A DNA stretch of 64,000 nucleotides from the NCBI GenBank assembly GCA_010015655.1, contig ML976685.1:241496-305495 (forward strand). Direction: 5' to 3'. The position numbers and the translations under genes were made by a program. Shown here piece by piece: positions 19,623 to 32,535 of the stretch (position 1 is the first letter of the stretch; every line of letters begins with the position of its first letter). Source of the stretch: Bimuria novae-zelandiae CBS 107.79 (lineage: Eukaryota > Ascomycota > Dothideomycetes > Pleosporales > Didymosphaeriaceae). The notes beneath the pieces are model-generated. The model had not been told where the DNA came from. It saw nothing but the letters and a program-made list of their open reading frames with translations, and did not search any database.

Positions 19623-20306
19623 TCTTAAACACTCTTAATATAAGTACTATAAGGACCCCTACCTCTTTTATAGCTTTTAATAGCACTAGCGTCTAGCTAA
19701 TAAAGAATAGTAAGAATAAGACGCAAAAACCTAATTTATATAATATTAATTATAAACTTTTTAATATATAGTTACTACAACTAGACCTGTACTTTAACTA
19801 AAATAATAAGCTTATAAACAAAAAGAAGATTATCTTCGTAGTAATATATATACGAGGAATAGCTAAAGAGTGGATCCGCCTATACCTAGTTAAGTGAATA
19901 GATATAGACCACGAAAACTAGGATGAGGACTATATAAATAGCTATACTAACGTAGTTAAAATTATTAAGGGCTATCTTAACTTTAAAAAGTACTTTAAAT
20001 AACTATTTAAGATTACTAATAAAACTACTATAGCTAAATAAGCTATCTAGATAATTAAGTAATAATAATCTATAGCTAAATATGTAGCTAAATTCTGCAA
20101 GTATGCTATATAGCTTAAGTAAGAAAAAGAATCCCTTAAGACTATATATAAGTAAGGACTTAAGTATAAGGTGCGAGAGGAACTCCTACGTAATAGTATA
20201 AAGATTAAAACCCTTAATAAACTATACAAGGAATTAATTGGGATTAATAAAGAATAGTTTACGCTATAGGAAGAGATCCGCAGAAACCTAAGGAATACTA
20301 GCTTTA

Positions 20307-20734
20307 TGTTATGAGGCTCTCACACCTTGTTCCGATCTAGGTTAGGGCAGTAAAGTTTCGTAGTACTTTATAAATTATTTAGTAGTATAAGTTAATGCGA
20401 CACTTAGCGCGAGGCTAAATAATCTAATTTTATAATAAAGTAAAATAACTATTAGTCTATATAGGAGAACATACTTATATAAAAAATATATAAGTTAACT
20501 ATAAGGAGGGTACAAAAGAAAATTATTCTATATATATATACTTACTTACTTAGTTACTTAATACTTATAATTAACTAAGTAGTCACGTGCCCTACTCCGT
20601 TACTTAGTACTACTAATTAACTAAGTAGTTATATAACTCTAAGGCTAGCTCCTTAGTGTACTTATTAACCTATTCCTTAGTTACTTAATTTTATAAGCGT
20701 CTATTCCTTATCTTTTTACTTCTAGTTTATAATA
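20307..20734 (-). repeat. 3' LTR of the inserted Ty3/gypsy element
   Basis: 428 bp, aligned along its length with 26,804-27,233. The differences are almost all C/T or G/A transitions, as RIP produces. Confidence 0.85.
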
Positions 20735-23700
20735 CTATTCCTCCCTTTTTAGTTTTTATCCACGAAAAACTATGCCTACTAACTAAATAACTAGTACTTA
20801 TTATTATTATAAACTTATTTTTACTATTAAAGCATATAAAAGTATTATAGTATTAAAGCGCTTTAGCTATAAGATCTACCTATAGGTCTATAAGGTATTA
20901 ATTTATTTAAGAAAGTATAGTAAGTGCCTAAAAAGGGGCGCGAAGTGCAACGTAGCTATTATTTATAATAAGTTTTTTTATTTAATTACTAAAAAGTAAA
21001 AATCAGATACGTAAATTCTAAAGGCGCGGAAAAAATAAAATATAATATTTAAAATAATACGCGTGACGTATATAAAAGAAAAATATTTAGGTACATAGCT
21101 AGCTTTAAACGCGAAGCGTGCTAAAAAGGTAATTATTATTAAAATCGCTACCTTAGAAGAATTAAAGGAGGACCCCCCTTAGCCTACCTAACTAAATAGC
21201 CTAGCTAAGCTAACTACTAACGTCTAGTTAGCTATAAAAGAACTACCTTTTAATTTCTAGGATAACCTAACGCCTTTATTATCCTAAGCCTGCCTAGGGC
21301 GTGGGGCTTTAGGTTACTCTTTATGGAACTTATTTAAGGCCTCCTTATAGTTAGTAAGGTTCCTCGCTAGTTTCTACGTGTTATAGCTTTTTAGCTATCC
21401 TTCCTATTTTACTAGGTACTTATACTAACGTCTGATCTTTTATAGATCCCTAATCGCTTTAACCTTGTATTCTTTGTCCTTAAGTTTAAGTTATATTTCT
21501 AATTTAGCGTTTAGTAGTGCTAGTTCTAATAAGGATTTATAAAAGACTAGGTATATACGTGTATTTATAAGTAATTATAGTTTAAAATTTACTAGTTCTC
21601 TAACCATTTAAACCTTAAATAGGTTTTTTTTAAAAGTTATCTAACTTCTTGCTTAGCCTTTTTATCTTAAAATTTTTATAAGAGGAGGACTCTATCCCCC
21701 TTTTTAAAAGTTAGTCTTTTAATCCTTTTCTTATTTGCCTACTTTACTATTTACTTATTACGTCTTGCAATATTCCTGTGTAGTATTTTATATAGATTTT
21801 ATATAGGTTTAGATTTATTAGCTGCGTCTTTCGCAACGTTTTTAATATCTAACGGATTCTAGTAAGTCGTCGGCTCACATTTATAGTTAGCATAGTATGG
21901 CAAGTATCCTGTAGTCGCCGATCTTGCGCTATTATATGCTAGTTAAGCTGTTAGTAATAACTTAACCTAGTTATCCTAAAGCTTATTTATATATATCTAG
22001 AAATATTATTCTAACGTTAAGTTTATTTACTTAGTTTAGCTATTTATCTTAAGGTAGAAGTGCGTCGTAAGCTTATATTTAATTTCTAATTTAGCTATAA
22101 ACGTAGTCTAATACGATAATGTAAATATCTTAGCCCTATTTATAATAAACTTATCTAAATATCTAACCTATAGTATTAGTTCTTATTCTACTACGTAGAC
22201 TAATTCCTCTACTGATATAGCTTCTTTAATTAGCACAAACCTTGACTCCTTAGTAAGTTAATAAATTATAACTAGAATTAAATTATGGGGATCTTTATTC
22301 TCTGGCGTTAATAATACTAGTAGCTTTATAATAAAGTCTATAGTCACGCTAGACTTTGGTCTTAAGGGTGGCTATAGTAACTATAAGAGGCTATAAAGCT
22401 TATATCTTTTAGGCTTATTTTTATAATAGGCTAAATAGTTACTTAGTACCTTTTATACCGCCTAGCGTAGCCTAAGGATTAAATATTTATTTACGATTTA
22501 ACGCGTTATTTTAGTAATTTTTAGGTATCCCTAGTCTTTATCCTTATATAGTTTCTTAATAAGTAGTAGAGCCACTTAGTTACTAATTTAAATATAGTTT
22601 TAATAGTCTTATACTATTACTCTTATAGCTTTATAAAGATTATATACTTAATAATTCTTGTGCGTAAGCCTCCCGTAGTCCTGTATCCTCTCTATAGCTA
22701 GCCTATAATAGGTAAAGTCTACGCGTTACACTTTCAGTGCTAGCGCGAGCTATATTTTATTATAGCGAAGAGTTCTACCCTTCGCGTAGGTCAGGATTAT
22801 AACATAGTTACTACTATTATCTTCTTCTATAAGATCTAATTATCTACTAAGTGCGTCTACTATAGCGTTTACGTTTCTTAGTAGATACGTGATGTAAAAG
22901 TTAAATTTTACTATTTATTTAGACTATCTAGCTTATTATTAATTAAGCTTTTTAGTTATTGTAAAGTGCGTAAGATTAAGATAGTCTAAGAATACCTTTA
23001 CCTAATATTTAGCTCCTTTAAGTTACGCTTCCTATTACTTAAAATAATTAATAATTATTAATAGTTCTTTGTTGTAGATCTTATAGTTAAGTTTTACTCC
23101 TAAAAGCTTTTTTGCGTAGTAGAAGACTAGTCTCTATTTTTTGTTATTATATTCTTATAATAGTATAGCCCCTAACGCAAAATCTATTACGTCTATATAG
23201 ATATAATATTACTATTCTAGGTTATATATCTATAGTAGGGGTGCTATTAAGAATAAGCGCTTTAGTTATTTAAAAGCCTTTTCTTCTACTTCCTATAGAT
23301 GTTATTATTTTCCTGTCTTCGTAAGTTCCGTTAGTAGAGTAGTAACCTTAGAATAGTTCCTAATAAATTTACGATAGAAGTTAATAAAGCCCAAAAAAAA
23401 TTAAATATCCTTTACTAATTTTAGTAGTAATTATTTTTCTATTATTATAATCATCTTTAGGTTTATCTTAACACCTTCCCAGGATATTACAAATCCTTAA
23501 TATTCTGTCTTAGTAACATAAAATTTATATTTTTTAGGGTGTAGGAGTAGTCTATGCTCCTGTAGCTTTTATAACACCTTATAGATATGTTTCTTATATT
23601 CTTTTAAGGTTCCGCTTAAGTATAATGATATATCGTTAAGGTATACCGTGTAGAATACGTCTAAGTATTTATATAATACTTAATTTATTAGTTCTTAAAA

Positions 23701-25463
23701 GGTTACTAGGGTATTTATTAGTCTTATTAGCATAACTATATACTTCAAGAGGTTATATCGCGTGTAAAAAGCTATTTTCTACTTATAACCCTTTATAATT
23801 TAAATCCTATAGAATCTATTCTAGATATTAAATTTTATAAACTACTTAGCTCCGTGGAGTTAATCTATAAGCTCTATTATTAAGGGTAATAAGTAGTAGT
23901 TTTTTACTATTACGACGTTTAGCTATTTATAGTTTATATAGAGTTGTAGCCTACTATCTTTTTTATAAATAAAGAGTATAGGGAAGGCCGCAGGTCTTTA
24001 ACTAGGTTTTTATTTTCTCAAGTATAAATTTTTTTATATTAGCTTTTTTAACTCTTTTTTTTATTTATAGGTAAGGGGCCTTAGGTGCTTTAGCTATAGC
24101 TTAGCTTCCTTTACTAATAGTATCTTATAATCCTATTTTTTATATTTAGGTAGGTTAGTCTCGTCGTATTCCTTAAACAAGTCTACGAATTCTCTATGTT
24201 CTTCTAATAGACTAGGATCTTTAGGAACTATTTTAGCTTTCTAGACCTATATATAGTATACCTGTCCTAGATATTCCTTTAAGATCTTATCTATTTTATA
24301 AACTAATATTTCTTATATTTTAAATGGCTAGTTCTCTTTTCTTACTTAAGATTTCTAAAGAGTTTCCCTTTTGCCAGGGCTCCTCTAAGCTATTATTAGT
24401 AGGTTTTAGGGAAGAATCTTTCGTTTAATCTAGTCTATTTATAGATTATGTTATTCTAACTATTTATATTTAACGATGGCTTTAATAACTCTTATTTCTA
24501 CGATAGTAAAGACATGCTAGCTCTCTAGGCCTTTTATGTTAACTTATACTAGCGCTGTCTTAATGCGTAGCTAACTATTACTATATTCTTATAACTAGGT
24601 CCTGTCCGCGAGTTCGATTTATAGTAGTATTATTTTATTATAATATAGTATATTATATTTTTTAACTACTTATAAGGTAATTAGACACGCGTTTGCCCCT
24701 AGGTTAATAAGTGCTATAATATAATATTTATGCACTGTAATATCCTTAATTAAGCGTTTCTTAACTTAGTAAGTGTTTACTTAATAAGCTATAATAATTA
24801 TATTATTACTAGTATAACTTATTGCCTAGTAATAATTTAGTTTTTTAAGTCCTTAGACTTGTTCTAGACTTCCTATAAGGCCTTTACCTCTTAGATATAA
24901 GCCTTAAGTTAAGCTAGCTTTAAAACTTTCTTAATTTTATGCTATTTATATTGCTGTTCGTATAGTATATAGGCCTCTTTAATTCTATTAGATTTGTATA
25001 CTCTTAGTATCCTATATTAGGACTAATTTAGGGTAAGGCACTTATTCTAGGCTAGTGTATTATATTCTAAATAGTTATTAGAGGAAGCTACCTCTTCCTA
25101 TAGGCTTAAATATATAAATCACTATAGGTTATATTAGTTCTACTTAATTAACATGTGTCCTGTATTTCTTCTTAGCTATTTATTCTCTATTATTGCATTA
25201 GTGTCGCGAGGGTCTAGGCCCTAAGGGAACTAGCCTATCTTAAACTTCTATTATCTATAAAGTTTATAAGTAATATTAAAATATTAATACTAACTATTCT
25301 ACTTATAGTGCTTAGCCTAGTAAACTAAAAAGTACTTATAGTAGTTATTAGGCACGCTACACTAGCTTTTTTTTAGTCTATAATACTTTAAGCCTCCTAG
25401 AAAATAGAAGGCTTTAACTCTAGCCTTAAAGTGCTATTAGCATCCTTTGCGCGTATATTGCTA

Positions 25464-26155
25464 CTATCTGGCGTATTCATGTCGTTCCAGTATCGTAACC
25501 TGGCGTAGGAAATGTCTTGGGGGTCCTTGTAGCTTCTTGGCAAGCCAATAGGCGTCCCATGCGTGTGGTCCTTGAACGACCACCTTCGCCTCACACTGAG
25601 ACGAGTGGTGCAGTGTACTGCTGCACATCCAACAGGTGTCGTCTGCCAGTCGCTTAAAGATCTGGTATTCAGGGAGGTTTTTCCGTTCCTCCTTTTCTTC
25701 TACTGGTTCCGGGATCTCCTGCGTGAGATCCACTTCGTCGGCTTCTACCGGCGTGAGGGTGGTCATGGCCACTCGTAGGAGGTTGGTTATATTGACCTTG
25801 GTCTCCTGACCTTCGCAGTCCTTAGCGAAGTAGCCTTGTTTGCCACAACGGAGGCAGGCTTTATCCTTAAACCTTCGTTCTCGCTCTTCTTGCGAGATGC
25901 CGCTCCTGCTCTGGTAGGCCTGGTAGGCCTTCTTTGGTTTGTACGGTTGCTTTCCCTTGCCGTTCTTCTTTTTGTACCATCGGGCTTCATCGGCCATGAT
26001 GACATCTCCGTCCCTATCTCTTCCTGAGGGTCGGATACTGGTTTCTTTTCTAGAGAGTAACCGGGTGCCATGCTGTTTTTCCAGCTTTCGCTTGTACAGG
26101 CGATTATCTGCTTTAATAGCATTATTTATAAGTTCTTCTAGATTATCTATTTTTT
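25464..26155 (-). pseudogene. gag fragment with two zinc knuckles, little RIP damage
   Basis: In the minus strand one frame is open from about 26,150 (DNLEELINNAIKADNRLYKRK) through MADEARWYKKK (ATG at 25,997) to a TAG at 25,464. It encodes the C-terminal part of a Ty3/gypsy Gag: basic linker, then CLRCGKQGYFAKDC (a CCHC knuckle with His replaced by Tyr, the result of one C-to-T change), an acidic stretch, and CWMCSSTLHHSSQC (an intact C-x2-C-x4-H-x4-C knuckle). Gag packages element RNA through such knuckles. The patch is GC-normal while both sides are AT-rich, so RIP has largely spared it. The upstream part of gag is unreadable. Confidence 0.75.
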
Positions 26156-26803
26156 TTTAGTAAACTAGTTTATCCTTAACTATTTCGTTTAACTTATTAT
26201 AGTAGGTGATTGTAAGTAAGACTTCTCTTTATTTATTAAGTTCTGCTATAATCTACTTAAATTTTAATATATAAAGTACCGCTAACTTATCCTAACGTAA
26301 GCATTAGAGGCGTATTTTAGCCTAATATTCTTTATTAATTATACTAAATATTTTTTTATTACTTTATAAAAAGACTCTTAGTCCTTAAAGGCGTCCTTTA
26401 TAGCGTCTAAATTATAATCCTTTAGTTTGCTATTTTTAAGGAAGTTATTAATTATTAGTTTAGCTTATATAGCTACCTTATCCTGTATATTTATATAAGT
26501 AACTAGGATTTTGTTTTATTCTGTCTTAAACCTCTTTAGGTTATAGTAAATAAATAGTTCTATTTGTATTAGGAACGTTCCTAGATAACCTTTTTTAAAG
26601 TAGGGTTTAGGTTTTAAAACCTTTAATTAATACTTTATATCTTTTTATTTACTTATTCTTTTGCCTATCTAGTTAATAATTTCTTAAAGCTAGGCTATTT
26701 AAGCTACTTATTTAGTAATTATTTTTCTTAGCATTTTTTCCTTATGCGCCGGGGCTACGATTATTAAACTAGGTCTTACTATTATACTATAAGGTAGTTA
26801 AAA

Positions 26804-27233
26804 TATTGTAAGACTCTTACACCTTATTCTAATTTAAGTTAAGGTAGTAAGGTTTTATAGTACTTTATAAATTATTTAATAATATAAGTTAATACAACAC
26901 TTAGCGCGAGGCTAAATAATTTAATCTTATAATAAAGTAAAATAATTATTAGTCTATATAGGAGAACGTACTTGCAAAGAAGATATATAAGTTAACTATA
27001 AGGAGCGTACAAAAGGAAACCGTCTTGTGTACATATATACTTGCTTGCTTAGTTACTTAGTACCTATAATTAACTAAGCAGTCACGTGTCCTGCTCCGTT
27101 GCTTAGTACTACTAATTAACTAAGTAGTTACGTGACCCCGAGGCTAGCTCCTTAGCGTACTTGTTAACCCGTTCCTCGGCCGCCTGTCCTTATAAGCGTC
27201 CATCCCTCGTCTTCCTGCTTCTGGTTCGTAACA
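26804..27233 (-). repeat. 5' LTR of the inserted Ty3/gypsy element
   Basis: 430 bp. On the minus strand it begins TGTTACGAACCAGAAG. The minus-strand start (27,130-27,233) is GC-rich and hardly mutated, whereas the matching part of the other LTR is AT-rich. It carries repeated AACTAAGTAGT-like motifs around 27,070-27,130. Confidence 0.85.
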
Positions 27234-29945
27234 CTTTAGTAGAGTAGCACCTATGGTCTATAGAGTACTACTAAAAGCACCTTAACAATAATAACGTAAT
27301 TCTTATAGTTATTAGCTAATAAAAGGAATTTAATTTAATAATTTAGAAAAGGGATTAGGGAAGGTTTTAGGCTCTTAAAGTCTAATAATAACTATATATA
27401 ACTTTTAAATAGAACTTAACTACGAAGGACCAAGACACGTACCTGCTTTATATATAAAAAACTAGGATACATCGCTAGGAACTATATATCTAAGAATAAA
27501 GCTATTAAATAGTTAAATATACTAATTATTAATAACAATTCAGACGACGAAGAATAGTAGGTGATACCTAATATTACGTAATCTAATATTCTAAATAAAG
27601 ACTTAAAGTAATTAAAATTACCAGACTTTCGCATATACAAGGATACTAATAATAAAGGTTTAAATAAAGAAAATAAGCCGATGCAACAATCTCTTACATT
27701 ACACCTAAATATAAAATAACTTTTAGAGGAAGCTAAAGATATTCTATTATTTAGCTTTTTAAAAATATAATAATCTAAAGAAGGAGACTTTAGATACTTA
27801 GTAATAAAAACTAGATATGTTACGTATTCACTAAAATAAACTAGCCTAATTATCAAGGTCGCGCAAGAATTTATGAACTATAGATATAAATATTAGGACC
27901 TATACAAGATACATATTATATAAAAAAAATTATAAACTAAAGTACTACTTAGACTACTAAAACCCTAATTATAGTACCCTTTAATGGAAATACTATATAT
28001 ACGACTTATATACTACACACTACGCAGGAAAGCAAGAGAGATGTTTTTTAAAATAAAAATAATAATCCTAATAAGAATAGTTTAATTATTTAATTATAAA
28101 GTGTAATAAATACTTATAAGATAAACGCGAAACTAAGTATTTCTCATATTTAAATAAAGCTACTAATAACGTACTATTAATATTAATTAATAGAAACTAT
28201 ATATTAATAGAATAGTAAACATGCCTCTACCTAGACTATAAGAAATATAAGTAGGATAAAACACTTTGTAGATTTAGACTAAGGCACTACTATAGAGAAC
28301 TAGTACGCCTAGGTAAAATAGAGGGAAGAGAGTTTAGTAAAGAGATCTATATATAAAAATAGTACTATAAATACCTACGAAACAAAGAGAAACTACTAAA
28401 GCCTATAAAACTACTAATAGAGAAGATATCTTTTTTAGACCTAGGCTTAGACGAGAATACGCCTTTAGAGAAATAAATACTATAAATAGTTAAGTATTAA
28501 TTAAGCTACTAGTATAGCTTAAAATAATATAAATAATTGCTATGCTAGATTTAAGAGCACAAGAGAGTTATATATCTTAAAAAGTACTTAATAGAGTAGG
28601 ACTCTACAAACGCAAGAAGGTAATACCCTACGTAATTTATATCGTAAATAGACACTTACTACCTAGTATACCACGAATTAAATATAAGATTAAAATAACA
28701 CTTAAGATTTATAGACACTAGGAAGCGATTACCCTTAACGTCTTTAAAAAAGCTAATTATAATATAGTACTAAGAATAGCCTAGTTAAGGAAGTATAACC
28801 ATATTATTAATTAGAAAAAGAGAACGATATCCTTTAAGCGCTATAAATATATATTATATATAGAACTTGCGTATTAATAGAGTATAATAGTAAATAAGAG
28901 AGCTATAAATAACATAGTCTTGCGACCAAAAGTTAATAAATACAAAATTACCTTGGCAGACGCTAGCAGGAACTACTAAGTTATAAAGCGTAAGAATATA
29001 TACAATAGCATACTTTATCAAATTCTAAAATACTATTAAGCATGGAACTATATGTTCACTAAAAGAGAAGGAAAAGCAAATCTCTAAAATATTAATTTAG
29101 GATTATATAATTAACCTAGAGAAAGGGAAGACGCCACCTTTTAAACTACTATATAATAAAACTAGAAAAGTACTTTAGCAAGATAAAGAATTTATTAAAA
29201 CAAACCTTGCGAAGGGATATATTAGATCTTTAAAGTTACTAGTAGCTAGCCTATTTATATTTATGCTAAAAAAAGGATAGACAACTAAGGCCCTGTATAG
29301 ACTATAAGAAACTTAATAACATAATAATTAAAAATTAATACCTACTACTAAATATCTTAGAACTCTAAAACTAACTCTTAAGAGTAAAGATCTTTACAAT
29401 AATAGATCTATAAAATAGATACTACCTTATACGAATTAAAGAAGGTGATAAGTAAAAGATAGCATTTAAAATACGCTATAAACTATTTAAATATGTAATG
29501 ATACCTTTTAGGCTTACTAACGCACTTTTAATCTTGTAAGCACTTATTAATAATATCATGCGTAATTATTTAAATATATTTATTATTACCTATATAGATA
29601 ACATTCTCATTTTCTCCAAAAACGAATTAGATCACGTATTGCAGGTGCAGACAGTATTAAAAGCACTAGATTAAGCACACCTATAGATGAAGCTATAGAA
29701 ATATAAATTCTATATACGGAAACTAGAATTTCTAGGACATATTGTTAGCATAGAAGGAATATAAGTAAGCCTAAATAAAATTAAATGCGTAAAGCACTAG
29801 CTAAGACTAAATAAAGCTAAAAATATCTAAGAATTCTTAGGATTTTATAGATTTAATAGGCAATTTATTAAGGACTATTTTAAAATTACAATATCTCTTA
29901 TTAATTTTACAAAGAAGGATACACTTTTCGTATAGATAATAGAGT

Positions 29946-29999
29946 GTGGAATATTATTCTAACTCCTTGGCCGGTCGCTCTAACCTACCAAGAACCTTA
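29946..29999. other. truncation junction
   Basis: Between the broken end of the Ty3/gypsy element and the TA that starts the next pogo element lie about 50 bp of GC-normal sequence (TTGGCCGGTCGCTC...). It matches neither neighbour and may be a scrap of a third element. Confidence 0.4.
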
Positions 30000-32117
30000 C
30001 CGAATCTTGGCAGCTTGTGCCGCACCTTAGCTCATGCCACACCTACCTATAATTAACACTAACTTTAACCCCTTACATCTCTACTAATATGGATTTAATT
30101 AAGGCCGCGATTATAGTAATTAAATTATAAAAACTAAGAAAATTTTTTTTGTATAAAAAAGTCGCAAAAGATTATAGTGTTATAAAATCTACACTATAGC
30201 GCTAGCACTAAGGCCTTACAGCGTTACGCAAAGATAGATACGCTAAATAATATAACTTTAGTTATAAGAAGAAGATAAAGCTCTTATAGTATATTAAAAT
30301 ACTTACTAAACGGGGCCTGCTACCTACACGCTAGATAATTAAAAGCTTTACCTCTATAATAACTTATAAAGAGGTCTTTATTACCTAGGTTAATTAATTT
30401 ACTACTAAGAATAAGGAATCCTTAATATCTTAATAGACTACTAGTATTAATTATAATCGCCACGTAGCTAATTCTTTATATAAATATAAGCTTTACTTTA
30501 ACCTCCTACGCGATAAAATTAGCTAGTATTAAATAAAGGCTTATTATATATATAATATAAATAAGAAAGGCTTCCTAATTAGTATCCTGTATAAGTTAAA
30601 GAGGATATTTAATCGCCCTCTATAGGAGGCACATACTGTACGGCAGGCCATCCAGGATGAATCCCGTGATTGGATATCCCTGATTGCAGGTATCTGTGCA
30701 GATGGGAGCTGCCTTGACCCAGCCCTGATCTATCTATCCACCGCTAGCAATATACTGGATACCTAGGTTAAGGATATTAACCCTGCTAAGCTATCCACCT
30801 TTGTCACCTTATCTAATTCTGGCTGGAGCAACAATCAGATAGGGCTAGTATAGTTAGAGAAGGTATTTAATCGCCTTACTAAAAAGAACGCTTAATAATT
30901 ATATTAATTATTAATCTTTAATAGCTATAGATCCCATGTTACTATAGATTTTATTAATTATTATAACTGTAATAGGATCTTGCTAGCTATCTATCTACCT
31001 TATATAACCTATACGCTATAGCCTCTTAATATCTTTATATTTTAAGTCTCTATTAACATCGTATTTAAATAAGCTTACCTTATTTATTAACACTAGTTAG
31101 GGGCTTATTACTATAACTATAAGGGACTTCTATTAACTTTTTTAAAGGGCCTAAATTAATATAATAAGGCCTTAATTAATCCTTAGTGCCTTTAAAGCTA
31201 CTAGTATATAGCTACTTAATTTATAGAGGATCCTTAATTAATTTTATTAATTAATACTATTTAATTAAAATATACTTAATAGTAATACTTTAGCCCTTAG
31301 CGCGTCTAATTAGCGTAAAATTAATTAACTCCTAAAGACTATTATTAGTATAGGAGGTAATAGTTAGGCTAAAAAACTAAGTTAAATAGTATACTATATT
31401 ATTATCTAAAAATAGCTTTTAGATAAGGAAAATAAGCACCTATAAGAAGTCCTGCTTACTAAAAAACGCTACTCTAAGAAAGGCAGGCCTTTACCCCTTA
31501 ATTAAAGCTATAATAAAGTAATATTTTAGTTTTTTAGTAAAGTATAGAGGGCACGTAATCTTTAATACTAACTTAATTAAAAGAAAGAGTAGAAGGAGTG
31601 TTAAAAAGCTAATTAAATAAAAATCTATAGGGCTAATTAACTACTTAAGGCTTAATTAGCTAAAAAGAAATATATTACTTAAATAGCTAATAAAGAGGCG
31701 CGTAGGCGCTAGAAGACTAATATAGCTATATAAAGATACCTTAATTAATAGGCCCGTAAGGCCTAAAAATAATACTAATAATTAATTAAGATAGCTTAAT
31801 TAGCTCCTAAAATGTCTTTTATACCTTATAAGCAGATTATTAGGCGTATAAAGGCACCTAGTAAAGCTATAAAGGTAGTAGAAGCTATATTACTAGTATT
31901 AATACTATTAACCCGCAAAGGCCGCCAGATTAGAATACTAAGTAAATATTAATAAGCTAAGTACATAGTATAAATTTATAGCCTTAATTACCCTTAACCT
32001 TAAGAGATCTCGTGATAATAGCACGTTTTAGTGTATCTATAGTATAAAGTTGCTAGCTAATTAAGCTTGTTAGGGTGCGGCATGAGCTGAGGTGCGGCAC
32101 AAGCTGCCAAGATTTGG
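30000..32117 (+). mobile_element. Fot1/pogo-type DNA transposon, RIP-degraded in patches
   Basis: 2,118 bp with inverted repeats (left CCGAATCTTGGCAGCTTGTG..., right ends ...CTGCCAAGATTTGG) and flanking TA (29,998-29,999, 32,118-32,119). Plus-strand text gives a transposase: MDLIKAAIIVIKL near 30,090, then a well-preserved block at 30,630-30,880 (AIQDESRDWISLIAGICADG, then LSNSGWSNNQIGLV), then LLIFNSYRSHVTIDFI near 30,910-30,955, the RIP-altered DGHxSH motif. TAG and TAA interrupt the frame at many points. Each inverted repeat contains two 17-bp sub-units around GTGCCGCACC / ATGCCGCACC. Confidence 0.88.
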
Positions 32118-32535
32118 TACCTGCGTCGCGTCTAGCGCGGGTAGCTGACATTCCCCTCACTGTTGCGCTCGTCGTTGCCAACACTAGGAGGCCTTCTTAT
32201 GCGCTCACATCGCAATCTAGCATTGCCTATACCAGGGAGCAAGCAGCTCGCTCGCCTCCACCATTTCTATGCTCCAGTCATAGGCTCCATGTGTGATTCA
32301 GGTCTGCGACGCACACGACAACGGCGAGAACTCTATTTATTTTTTGAATGACATCAAAAAGTTCAAGCATACACAAAGAGCGTCCGCCAGTTCGCCGCGG
32401 GCAGACAACAAAACATCAACACTGGAGAGGAATCAAGGGCCGCTGCTAGGGAGCAGACGTTCTCTGCCTGACGCTCAGCCGACCTTCGCCGCTTCGCTAA
32501 ATGAGCGTCTTCCAGCTCTGGTTCCGGCATAACGT
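32118..32535. other. GC-normal flank, no gene seen
   Basis: The composition returns to normal exactly at the end of the pogo element. Short plus-strand frames (32,075-32,351) begin inside the transposon end and are not credible genes. Confidence 0.4.

Larger units (their letters stand above)
20307..27233 (-). mobile_element. complete Ty3/gypsy retrotransposon inserted in the 19,180 element
   Basis: 6,927 bp with LTRs at 20,307-20,734 and 26,804-27,233 and a 5-bp target duplication CTTTA (20,302-20,306 and 27,234-27,238). Orientation is minus: the gag frame is near the right LTR, and a purine tract (AAAAAGGGAGGAAT on the minus strand) abuts the left LTR. The RT box reads YLNDISLY at 23,632-23,643 (minus), a G-to-A altered YLDDILIY. 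Apart from the gag patch at 25,440-26,150 the element is thoroughly RIP-degraded. It belongs to a different family from its host: the LTRs have no similarity and the internal text differs. Confidence 0.9.
19180..29945 (+). mobile_element. Ty3/gypsy retrotransposon, 3'-truncated, split by another element
   Basis: The 5' LTR (19,180-19,622) is followed by a gag-pol internal region homologous to the intact-length element at 44,977-53,636. A foreign element occupies 20,307-27,233, and this element resumes at 27,239. Readable pieces on + include a degraded zinc knuckle near 27,440 (TCFIYKKLGYIARNY), a protease-like LDLRAQESYI near 28,545 and the reverse-transcriptase catalytic box as YIDNILIFS at 29,591-29,617 (YxDD with the last Asp turned to Asn by G-to-A). 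The sequence breaks off at about 29,945, just after the end of RT, so RNase H, integrase and 3' LTR are missing. Stops are dense throughout. Confidence 0.85.

Noticed and set aside
27482..27856. 124-codon minus-strand frame, and similar ones at 20,047-20,229 and 45,683-45,883
   Set aside because: Antisense to degraded gag-pol; open only because RIP products are rich in TTA/TAT on the complementary strand.
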